DNA of 8,944 nucleotides from positions 1 to 8,944 of the forward strand of contig CALFYB010000145.1 of NCBI GenBank assembly GCA_937952995.1. Reading direction: 5' to 3'. Position 1 is the stretch's first letter; the number at the start of each line of letters is the position of its first letter. Below the pieces are notes generated by a model. The model had not been told where the DNA came from. It made no database searches and saw nothing but the letters and a program-made list of their open reading frames with translations. Both the position numbers and the translations under genes were made by a program. Source of the DNA: an uncultured Caulobacteraceae bacterium (GTDB taxonomy: Bacteria > Pseudomonadota > Alphaproteobacteria > Caulobacterales > Caulobacteraceae). Shown here piece after piece: positions 1-5,685 of this stretch.

Positions 1-637
1 GGCGTTGCAGCAGATCGACAAGCTGAGCGACCACCTGATCCTCGCAATCGTCCGCGCCGTACTGCACCGCAGCTCCATAGCGCTGTGGCTCGTCAAAATA
101 GGCCCGCAGACAGCCATAACGATGCCGCGCGACGGCGGCGGCGGCGGGATCAACCTGATCCAGATAGCGCACCACTTGCGCCTGAGACTGGGTGAGACTG
201 TAGACATCTAGCCCCCGGATCTCTGCGCGGTCGGCGGCGTCTCGCTGCAGATTCCACTGTCGAAGGTCATGGATCAGGGCCGAAAATTCTTCATTACGCC
301 ACATCCACCTTGGAAAGTTCACGAAGCTGGGCTGCTGGCCCCAAGTGCCGCGATTGCGGACAAACCGGTCAAATTCAGCAACATCAGGCCAGTCTCCCTC
401 AATCGCCAAAATCCGAAAGCCGTGCCGGTCAATCAGCCGCCGGGTGATGGCGGCTCTGGCGCGATAAAATTCCGAGGTGCCGTGCGTCCCCTCACCCAAA
501 AGCACGACCTTGGCGTCTGCAAAGCGGTCGAACGCGGCTGCGAATGCGTCGCCATCCTCAAGCGGAGCCAAGGGCTCAGCCCTCTGCCTCATCAGCTCTA
601 GGCGCGCATCGGCCTCTGAAATCACCGGAACTGTCAC
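1..637 (-). CDS. Erythromycin esterase family protein (3' part outside window)
   Basis: The reverse strand encodes an open frame of 212 residues that continues past base 1; the family is usually a little over 400 residues, so about half is present. Family motifs are clear: GEGTHGTSEFYRARAAITRR at about residues 48-67, with Glu49 and His52 matching the catalytic Glu and His of Ere esterases, then AIEGDWPD at 78-85 and FPRWMWRNEEF further on. Characterised Ere enzymes open the macrolide lactone ring, but most chromosomal homologues in clusters like this have no shown macrolide activity, so resistance should not be assumed. I chose the GTG start at 637 because an in-frame TAG lies six codons upstream and GGAG (649-646) sits 8 nt before it; an ATG 15 codons in is the alternative. 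It is divergent from the hydrolase at 760, with a candidate FNR/FixK box between them. Confidence 0.88.
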   Translation of the reverse strand, partial: MTVPVISEADARLELMRQRAEPLAPLEDGDAFAAAFDRFADAKVVLLGEGTHGTSEFYRARAAITRRLIDRHGFRILAIEGDWPDVAEFDRFVRNRGTWGQQPSFVNFPRWMWRNEEFSALIHDLRQWNLQRDAADRAEIRGLDVYSLTQSQAQVVRYLDQVDPAAAAVARHRYGCLRAYFDEPQRYGAAVQYGADDCEDQVVAQLVDLLQR

Positions 638-658
638 GTCGAACGCTCCATTCTACGA

Positions 659-707
659 TCTGGCGATTTCATCCCCCTTTGTCAGCAAGCACCTTGACGA
701 CGATCAA
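659..707 (-). promoter_or_regulatory. Predicted leftward promoter of the esterase gene
   Basis: Reading leftward from the FNR/FixK-like palindrome centred at 700.5, a -10-like TGAAAT (671-666, four of six matches to TATAAT) places transcription start near 659. That is 41.5 bp from the palindrome centre, the standard class II activator position. The leader would be about 22 nt and would include the GGAG ribosome site. There is no good -35 hexamer, as expected for an activated promoter. This is a prediction from spacing only. Confidence 0.35.
694..707. promoter_or_regulatory. Candidate FNR/FixK (Crp-Fnr family) binding site
   Basis: TTGAC-GACG-ATCAA fully matches the consensus TTGAY-N4-RTCAA recognised by FNR, FnrL and FixK regulators of alphaproteobacteria. 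It lies in the 122-bp gap between the divergent esterase and hydrolase genes. Its centre is 41.5 bp from a plausible start site on each side, so one dimer site could activate both promoters. The match is seen directly; binding and oxygen control are inferred. Confidence 0.6.
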
Positions 708-742
708 AGCTGGCAAGGCTTGGGCTGCTAACATGGCCAATT
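694..742 (+). promoter_or_regulatory. Predicted rightward promoter of the hydrolase gene
   Basis: TAACAT (729-734, four of six matches to TATAAT) lies where a -10 element is expected for a class II FNR/FixK promoter driven by the box at 694-707. The predicted start is near 742. It falls after the ATG at 733 and before the ATG at 760, which favours 760 as the translation start. Spacing is the only evidence. Confidence 0.35.
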
Positions 743-759
743 CTCGCGCGAGACCCGCC

Positions 760-1407
760 ATGACCCTGCTTCAACAACCCATTTCCGTGTCAATTCCTCC
801 GACGGATCTGCCGGGGGACCTCAGGCTGCCGGACAGGCCCCGGGGCTTGGTGATTTTTGCTCATGGCAGTGGGTCCAGTCGGCTCAGCCCTCGAAACCAA
901 CAGGTTGCGGATGGTCTGTTTGAGGTCGAATTAGCAAGCCTTCTGTTTGACCTACTGACCGAAGACGAGGCCAGAGACCGGATGAACGTCTTTGATATCG
1001 ACCTTCTGGCCGAGCGCCTCGTGCAGGCCATCGACTGGTCCCATGGCCATGCCGCGCTCTTTGATCTTCCCATCGGCCTGTTTGGTGCAAGCACGGGCGC
1101 AGCGGCAGCGCTGAAGGCGGCAGCCTTGAGGCCTCGACTGGTTAGCGCCGTGGTGTCACGCGGCGGCCGTCCGGATCTGGCCGGAGACGCACTGCTCCAC
1201 GTCAAAGCCCCTTGCCTCTTGATCGTCGGTGGAAACGACGAACCGGTTTTGACCTGGAACCGTCAGGCCCACAGCCTCTTGGGCGCAGCTTCAGAGTTGG
1301 ATGTCATCCCCGGCGCGACCCATCTGTTCGAGGAACCGGGCGCAATGGACAAGGTGGTGAGGCGCGCAACCCTGTGGCTATCTGGGCACTTGAACCGGGT
1401 TCGCTAG
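760..1407 (+). CDS. Dienelactone hydrolase-like alpha/beta hydrolase
   Basis: This 215-residue cytoplasmic alpha/beta hydrolase has no signal peptide. The oxyanion-side motif FAHGSGSSRLSPRN (33-46) is typical of the small DLH-like family. The nucleophile elbow GASTG (109-113) gives Ser111, GGNDEP (157-162) gives the acid Asp160, and GATHLFEEPG (185-194) gives His188, so the triad is complete. The substrate is unknown; 'dienelactone hydrolase' names the fold family, not a demonstrated reaction. The ATG at 760 fits the family N-terminus and the predicted promoter; an in-frame ATG at 733 would add nine residues, and neither has a strong ribosome site. It is divergent from the esterase gene. Its TAG overlaps the PRT stop on the other strand in a shared CTAG (1404-1407). 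DLH-like and PRT domains are fused in some actinobacterial proteins, which suggests the two convergent products act together. Confidence 0.87.
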   Translation: MTLLQQPISVSIPPTDLPGDLRLPDRPRGLVIFAHGSGSSRLSPRNQQVADGLFEVELASLLFDLLTEDEARDRMNVFDIDLLAERLVQAIDWSHGHAALFDLPIGLFGASTGAAAALKAAALRPRLVSAVVSRGGRPDLAGDALLHVKAPCLLIVGGNDEPVLTWNRQAHSLLGAASELDVIPGATHLFEEPGAMDKVVRRATLWLSGHLNRVR

Positions 1408-2093
1408 AGGTCCTTGGCAACAGGCGACGAAGGCAGTTCCGTCTCTGCACGGCTCAGGCAATCCAGCACCTCGTCGTCGGAAAGCTGATGAAAGTCAGCA
1501 TAATAGCCTCCCACACCGCCAAAATTAGCGGGCTCGAGAAGGCACACCAGATCATCGACCTCCAAGCGCATAGATTTTGCTGTGTCTTTTGGCGCGACGG
1601 GGACCGCTAAGACTACGCGGCCTGCACCCTGACGGCGAAGGGCCTGTATCGCGGCGCGCGCTGTGGCACCGGTCGCTAAGCCGTCATCCACGATGATGGC
1701 CGTCTTGCCCGCCGGGTCGATCTGGGCCCGGCCTCCAAAATAGAGGCGACGTCGACGCTCGATCTCAGCCAGCCCGCGCGCCTTTTCTTGCTCGAGATAG
1801 GCCGCAGAGGCTCCTGTCAATTGCTGGACAATCTCGTTGACGACCAGTTGAGGGCGATCCCCATCGACGACCGCGCCCAGAGCCAGTTCTGGCTGACCCG
1901 GGGCCGGGATCTTTCGAACAAGGCAAAGGTCTAAGGGCACGTGCAACGCCTTGGCGATCTCAAACCCAATGGGAACGCCGCCCCTCGGCAGGGCATAGAC
2001 AACGCCATTCTTCAGACCGAGCGACGCCAAGGCTAAGGCCAGTTTACGCCCGGCTTGAGCACGATCGACAAAGGGCGGCGACTGAAAATCCAT
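1404..2093 (-). CDS. Phosphoribosyltransferase family protein (type I PRT fold)
   Basis: A 229-residue predicted cytoplasmic protein. The PRPP-binding loop is AIIVDDGLATGATARAA (132-148) with the paired acidic residues Asp136-Asp137. ALPRGGVPIGFEIAKAL (34-50) forms the N-terminal loop, followed by VRKIPAPGQPELALGAV (59-75). The C-terminal FGGVGGYYADFHQLSDDEV (191-209) is characteristic of the subfamily found beside or fused to dienelactone hydrolase or erythromycin esterase domains. The acceptor base, if any, is unknown, and members of this subfamily are not shown to be purine or pyrimidine salvage enzymes. The gene starts 43 bp after the ftsH stop with no terminator-like hairpin between, so cotranscription with ftsH is likely. 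The ribosome site is weak (GGA only 3 nt before the ATG). Its stop shares CTAG with the convergent hydrolase gene. Confidence 0.88.
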   Translation of the reverse strand: MDFQSPPFVDRAQAGRKLALALASLGLKNGVVYALPRGGVPIGFEIAKALHVPLDLCLVRKIPAPGQPELALGAVVDGDRPQLVVNEIVQQLTGASAAYLEQEKARGLAEIERRRRLYFGGRAQIDPAGKTAIIVDDGLATGATARAAIQALRRQGAGRVVLAVPVAPKDTAKSMRLEVDDLVCLLEPANFGGVGGYYADFHQLSDDEVLDCLSRAETELPSSPVAKDL

Positions 2094-2136
2094 GCGTCCA
2101 TAGTCATGAAATCCTGACGCCCAGCATTGACCTGCA

Positions 2137-3954
2137 TCAACGCGGCTGTTCCAGGTTCGGCGCCATGAGGGCCTTGAGCTCGTCGGCCTCTAGGGTTTCC
2201 TTTTGAAGCAGAAGCTGAGCGCCTTGATCCAATGCCGCGCGCTTGGCCTTTAGAATTTCTAGCGTCCGGTCAAACGCCGCTTCAATGATGCTGCGAACCT
2301 CGGCGTCTATGGCGTCCAAAGCCGCCCTGCCCTTTTCCCGATCAAGCAGGACCGGTTGAGCCATGCCATTGGCCGAATAGATTTTCCGGGGCTCGTGGTC
2401 GTAGGACACCGGGCCAAGCGACTTTGACATGCCGAACTGTGTGACCATGCTGTGGGCGATGTCGGTGACCTTGATCAGGTCATCAGCCGCCCCCGTCGAC
2501 AGCTGCTGATAGACAAGCCATTCCGATGCGCGGCCGCCGAGCAGGACGCATATTTTGTTCTCCAGCTCCTCCTTGGTCATAATGAACCGGTCCTCGGTCG
2601 GCCTTTGGATTGTATAGCCAAGCGCGCCCATGCCTCGCGGAATGATGGACACCTTGTGGACCCGTTCAACGCCCGGCAGGGACAGGCCTATGATGGCGTG
2701 CCCCATCTCATGATAGGCGACAATCTGACGGTCTTTGAGGTTCAGCAGGCGGCTATGTTTAGCAAGGCCAGCGACGATGCGCTCAATAGCTTCATTGACG
2801 TGAGCCATCCCAATGGCGACGGCCTGGCTTCGGGTCGCTAGCAATGCCGCCTCATTGACCAGATTGGCGAGGTCCGCGCCCGTGAAGCCGGGCGTTAAGG
2901 CGGCTATGGCTTCCAGATCAATATCGGGGTCCATTATGACGCGGCGCGTGTGAACCTTGAGAATATCCAGCCGCCCCTTTTTGTCCGGCCGGTCGAGCAG
3001 GACCTGACGATCAAAGCGCCCCGCGCGCAGCAGCGCTGGATCTATGATTTCAGGACGGTTGGTGGCCGCCAACAGAACCACCCCGACGCTGGTGTCAAAA
3101 CCGTCCATCTCGACCAGAAGCTGGTTGAGAGTCTGCTCCTTTTCATCCTGTCCGCCAAAGGCATAGGGGCCGCGTGTCCGGCCCAGAGCATCCAGCTCGT
3201 CGATGAAAATGATCGCTGGGGCGAGCTCACGGGCGCGTTGGAACAGGTCGCGCACACGCGCCGCGCCAACGCCGACAAACATCTCGACAAACTCAGAGCC
3301 CGAGATCGAGAAGAAGGGAACCTTGGCCTCTCCAGCCACGGCTTTGGCCAGAAGGGTCTTGCCGGTTCCGGGCGGACCTAACAGGAGTATACCCTTGGGC
3401 ATCCGGCCCCCGAGCCTGCCATAGGCCTTGGGATCCTTGAGAAAATCGATGATTTCTTTGAGCTCTTCCTTGGCCTCGTCGACCCCGGCAATGTCCTCGA
3501 ACGTCACCCCGGTGTTGGACTGGACATAGATCTTGGCATGGCTTCGGCCGACCTGCATCAGTCCCCCGACCCCGGCTCTCCGGATCAAATAGGCCCATAG
3601 GGCGAAGAACAGCAGCAGAGGCAGGCTCCAAGATAAGACATCTCGGAGAAGACTGTTTTCAATTCGGCCAGAATATTGGACGCCAGTTCGTTGGAGCTGA
3701 GCCGCTATTTGGGGCTCAACCCGGGCAGAGATGAAGTCCCGCTTTCCGTTGATCGGCTCCTTCAGGCGGCCCTGAACGAACTGGGAGGAAACCGCCACCT
3801 CGGTAATTTGTCCGGCGTTCAACAGCTGCTCGAACCGGCTATAGGGAATCTCGACAACCCGCGAAGCGAGTGATGCGCAATATTGAATGGCCAGCACGCC
3901 CAAGAAGGCCGCGATCCAATAGTAGTTTTCAAACCGGGGCTTTTTTTGATCCAT
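2137..3954 (-). CDS. ftsH: ATP-dependent zinc metalloprotease FtsH (accessory-type paralogue)
   Basis: A membrane-bound AAA+ protease that extracts and degrades membrane and soluble proteins as a hexamer. In the 605-residue product, an N-terminal transmembrane helix (about 12-30) is followed by a short periplasmic domain and a second helix (about 105-126). The AAA+ module has Walker A GPPGTGKT (193-200), pore loop MFVG (225-228), Walker B IIFIDE (248-253) and the second region of homology with Arg310 and Arg313 in LLRAGRFDRQ. The protease has HEMGH (415-419) where housekeeping FtsH has HEAGH; the HExxH zinc ligands are intact and Asp492 in TGAADD fits the third ligand. The C-terminus stops soon after the protease domain, without a long tail. 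I prefer the ATG at 3954 because the N-terminus then matches this subfamily and GGGA lies 7 nt upstream; an in-frame ATG at 3978 would add eight residues. The setting with PRT, hydrolase and esterase suggests a stress paralogue rather than the essential copy. Confidence 0.93.
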   Translation of the reverse strand: MDQKKPRFENYYWIAAFLGVLAIQYCASLASRVVEIPYSRFEQLLNAGQITEVAVSSQFVQGRLKEPINGKRDFISARVEPQIAAQLQRTGVQYSGRIENSLLRDVLSWSLPLLLFFALWAYLIRRAGVGGLMQVGRSHAKIYVQSNTGVTFEDIAGVDEAKEELKEIIDFLKDPKAYGRLGGRMPKGILLLGPPGTGKTLLAKAVAGEAKVPFFSISGSEFVEMFVGVGAARVRDLFQRARELAPAIIFIDELDALGRTRGPYAFGGQDEKEQTLNQLLVEMDGFDTSVGVVLLAATNRPEIIDPALLRAGRFDRQVLLDRPDKKGRLDILKVHTRRVIMDPDIDLEAIAALTPGFTGADLANLVNEAALLATRSQAVAIGMAHVNEAIERIVAGLAKHSRLLNLKDRQIVAYHEMGHAIIGLSLPGVERVHKVSIIPRGMGALGYTIQRPTEDRFIMTKEELENKICVLLGGRASEWLVYQQLSTGAADDLIKVTDIAHSMVTQFGMSKSLGPVSYDHEPRKIYSANGMAQPVLLDREKGRAALDAIDAEVRSIIEAAFDRTLEILKAKRAALDQGAQLLLQKETLEADELKALMAPNLEQPR

Positions 3955-4033
3955 GTGCTGATCCCGCAAAGAACCCATCGTGGAACACCCGATAAGCGAT
4001 CCTAGAAATCAAACTTTTAAGGCCCGAATAGAA

Positions 4034-4047
4034 ATGATGGAAGTCAA
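4034..4047 (-). promoter_or_regulatory. Imperfect FNR/FixK-like site upstream of ftsH
   Basis: On the reverse strand TTGAC-TTCC-ATCAT matches TTGAY-N4-RTCAA at nine of ten positions, with only the last base different. It is centred 62.5 bp before the ATG at 3978 and 86.5 bp before the preferred ATG at 3954. The best -10 candidate, TAGGAT (4004-3999), would put the site near -48, which is not a canonical class I or II position. The assignment is therefore weaker than for the box at 694-707. Confidence 0.3.
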
Positions 4048-4223
4048 TCTGATGAGCCTTATATTCAAAACCATAAATATCTGACTTTCATGCGTGAAGG
4101 ATCGACACGAATGACATTTTTAAATTCTATCATTACGATGATTTACTGCTTGCAAAATGGAACGATTAAGCGCGGCGCGCTATAAGTCCATTTCTATTGG
4201 CCCATGCGATCCGGCCTTTGCCC

Positions 4224-4240
4224 CATAGCACGACTATGAT
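4224..4240 (+). promoter_or_regulatory. Possible -10 element overlapping a short dyad, ene-reductase promoter
   Basis: TATGAT (4235-4240) matches five of six bases of TATAAT and would give a leader of about 25 nt ending in the AGGAG ribosome site. It overlaps the inverted repeat CATAG-CACGA-CTATG (4224-4238), whose arms match perfectly. A repressor bound there would cover the -10. No acceptable -35 is seen at 16-18 bp, so this is a tentative call. Confidence 0.25.
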
Positions 4241-4271
4241 CTAAACCACGTCGATCACTGAGGAGCCCTCC

Positions 4272-5558
4272 ATGACAAACCTAGCGGATCCCCTCGTCTT
4301 GCCATGCGGCGAGACCTTGCCAAACCGCCTTGCCAAGGGTGCCATGACCGAAGGTCTGGCCGATCCTCAGGGCCGCGCGACGCCTGAATTGGAACGCCTC
4401 TACGGACTTTGGGCCGACGGGGGCTGCGGATTGCTGATCACGGGCAATGTGCAAATCGACGGCGACCACCTCGAACGTCCAGGCAACGTCATTATAGACC
4501 GGCGGCCCGACAGCCTCGCGCTTGACGGCTTAAGGGCTATGGCCAAGGCCGGCGTCCGCGCGGGTGGCCATATATGGATGCAGATCAGCCACGCCGGTCG
4601 TCAGACGCAGATCAGCGTCAATCCGCATCCAAAGGCCCCTTCGGCCGTCGCCCTAGGCCTACCCGGTAAGCAGTTTGGCGTTCCTGAAGCCCTGACTGAA
4701 GCTGAAATTTTAGACCTGATCGAGCGCTTTGGTGTAGCCGCCGAAGTCGCCCGAGAGACAGGTTTCACCGGTGTGCAGATCCATGCGGCTCACGGCTATC
4801 TCTTGTCACAGTTTCTGAGCCCTCGCGCCAATATACGCACCGATCAGTGGGGTGGCTCGCTTGAAAATCGGGCACGGATGCTGATGCAGGTTATTGCTCG
4901 GGTTCGCCAAGGTGTTGGCCGCGACTTTCCCATCGGGGTCAAACTCAATTCGGCAGACTTCCAAAAGGGCGGATTTGCTTTTGAGGACAGCATCATTGTG
5001 GCCGGTTGGTTGCAGGCTGCAGGGGTCGACCTCTTAGAAATTTCTGGCGGCTCCTATGAGCAGCCCGCCATGATGGATCTGGCTGGAATGGAACCGATCG
5101 ACATGCCGGTTCAAAAGGCCTCGACGGCGAAGCGCGAGGCCTATTTCGTCGATTTTGCCAAGACCATGCGCCAATCCCTGACCATGCCCCTGATGGTCAC
5201 GGGCGGATTTCGCACCCGTGCAGCCATGAATGCGGCGCTGGAACAGGGCGGAGCCGACATTATCGGCCTGGGCCGACCCCTTTGCGTCGACACGGCAGGT
5301 CCAGCGAAACTGCTGGCCGGAGCCGATGAGCTCGACCGTTGGGAAACCAAGCTTCGGCTCTTGCCCCCGATGCTCCAGTTTCTCGGTGGATTGAATTTGC
5401 TGAAGTCGGTCGAAGGATTTGCCATCACCTATTGGTACTACGCCCAACTTGATGCTCTGGCCCGAACCGGAAAGGCCAATATCCAGATATCGCCTTTCGC
5501 GGCCCTGATGCAGGTGACAAGATCCGGTGCGGCTTGGCTGAAGGCCCGAAGGGCTTAG
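4272..5558 (+). CDS. Old Yellow Enzyme-type FMN ene-reductase / NADH:flavin oxidoreductase
   Basis: A 428-residue cytoplasmic TIM-barrel flavoprotein. OYE-family enzymes use NAD(P)H and FMN to reduce activated C=C bonds. QISHAGRQ (104-111) carries a flavin-contacting Gln. HAAHGYLLSQFLSP (171-184) supplies the His171/His174 substrate clamp and Tyr176, the arrangement known in YqjM-class enzymes. Further family signatures are RTDQWGGSLENRAR (189-202), VKLN with Lys224 by the flavin, and the FMN phosphate loops at TGGF (310-313) and GLGRP (332-336). The position where YqjM has its redox Cys appears to hold Thr (KGAMTEG, 22-28). Residues 345-428 extend beyond the barrel core and include ITYWYYAQL (385-393). 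AGGAG at 4261-4265, 6 nt before the ATG, fixes the start. It precedes a TonB receptor gene on the same strand by 127 bp. The substrate is unknown. Confidence 0.9.
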   Translation: MTNLADPLVLPCGETLPNRLAKGAMTEGLADPQGRATPELERLYGLWADGGCGLLITGNVQIDGDHLERPGNVIIDRRPDSLALDGLRAMAKAGVRAGGHIWMQISHAGRQTQISVNPHPKAPSAVALGLPGKQFGVPEALTEAEILDLIERFGVAAEVARETGFTGVQIHAAHGYLLSQFLSPRANIRTDQWGGSLENRARMLMQVIARVRQGVGRDFPIGVKLNSADFQKGGFAFEDSIIVAGWLQAAGVDLLEISGGSYEQPAMMDLAGMEPIDMPVQKASTAKREAYFVDFAKTMRQSLTMPLMVTGGFRTRAAMNAALEQGGADIIGLGRPLCVDTAGPAKLLAGADELDRWETKLRLLPPMLQFLGGLNLLKSVEGFAITYWYYAQLDALARTGKANIQISPFAALMQVTRSGAAWLKARRA

Positions 5559-5610
5559 AGCGCGAGAGATAACCGACGCGGATATGAGGACCAGAAAATC
5601 TAATCGCCAC

Positions 5611-5638
5611 CCCACTAATAACCTATTTAATCAGTAGG
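5611..5638. promoter_or_regulatory. 28-bp imperfect dyad upstream of the TonB receptor gene
   Basis: CCCACTAAT (5611-5619) and ATCAGTAGG (5630-5638) form inverted arms pairing at seven of nine positions around a 10-bp centre. Length and symmetry resemble an operator for a dimeric regulator such as a TetR-type repressor, but no regulator gene lies nearby. It sits 48-75 bp before the receptor ATG. A weak -10 candidate, TATAGC, follows at 5650-5655. A chance origin is possible. Confidence 0.25.
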
Positions 5639-5685
5639 CATTAAAGGAATATAGCGTCCCTCAATCACTCACAAGGGGACGACCT

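Larger units (their letters stand above)
3979..4271. other. Divergent intergenic region between ftsH and the ene-reductase gene
   Basis: No gene is visible here. The stretch from about 4005 to 4170 is clearly AT-richer than its surroundings and probably holds the promoters of both flanking genes. It contains the FNR/FixK-like site at 4034-4047 and an inverted repeat CTTTCA-TGCG-TGAAGG (4085-4100, five of six arm pairs). A distant pair AAGTCA (4041-4046) and TGACTT (4082-4087) is also present. Leftward, TAGGAT (4004-3999) is a possible -10 for ftsH. Rightward, TATAAG (4181-4186) and TATGAT (4235-4240) are possible -10 hexamers without good -35 partners. Confidence 0.5.

Noticed and set aside
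1..637. Macrolide resistance gene
   Set aside because: The family name suggests it, but the setting beside PRT, hydrolase and ftsH genes, with no mobile element or resistance neighbours, points to the chromosomal stress-associated branch.
5..731. Open frames on the forward strand at 5-211, 269-601 and 477-731, and the 544-759 extension of the hydrolase frame
   Set aside because: The reverse strand here encodes clear erythromycin-esterase-family motifs, and the forward frames show no family resemblance. The 544-759 stretch runs antisense through the esterase start and the promoter region.
2033..2107. A 24-codon frame on the reverse strand overlapping the PRT start, with AGGA 4 nt before its ATG
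   Set aside because: It is out of frame with PRT and has no recognisable content. It could aid translational coupling, but nothing beyond the ribosome-site-like bases supports it.
3979..4100. RpoH (heat-shock) promoter in front of ftsH
   Set aside because: ftsH genes are often heat-inducible, but I found no convincing pair of CTTGAA-like and CCATNT-like elements at proper spacing on the ftsH strand.
4150..4186. TTGCAA (4150-4155) with TATAAG (4181-4186) as a sigma-70 promoter for the ene-reductase
   Set aside because: The spacer is 25 bp, far outside the usual 16-18 bp. The better -35 position for that -10 matches only three of six bases.
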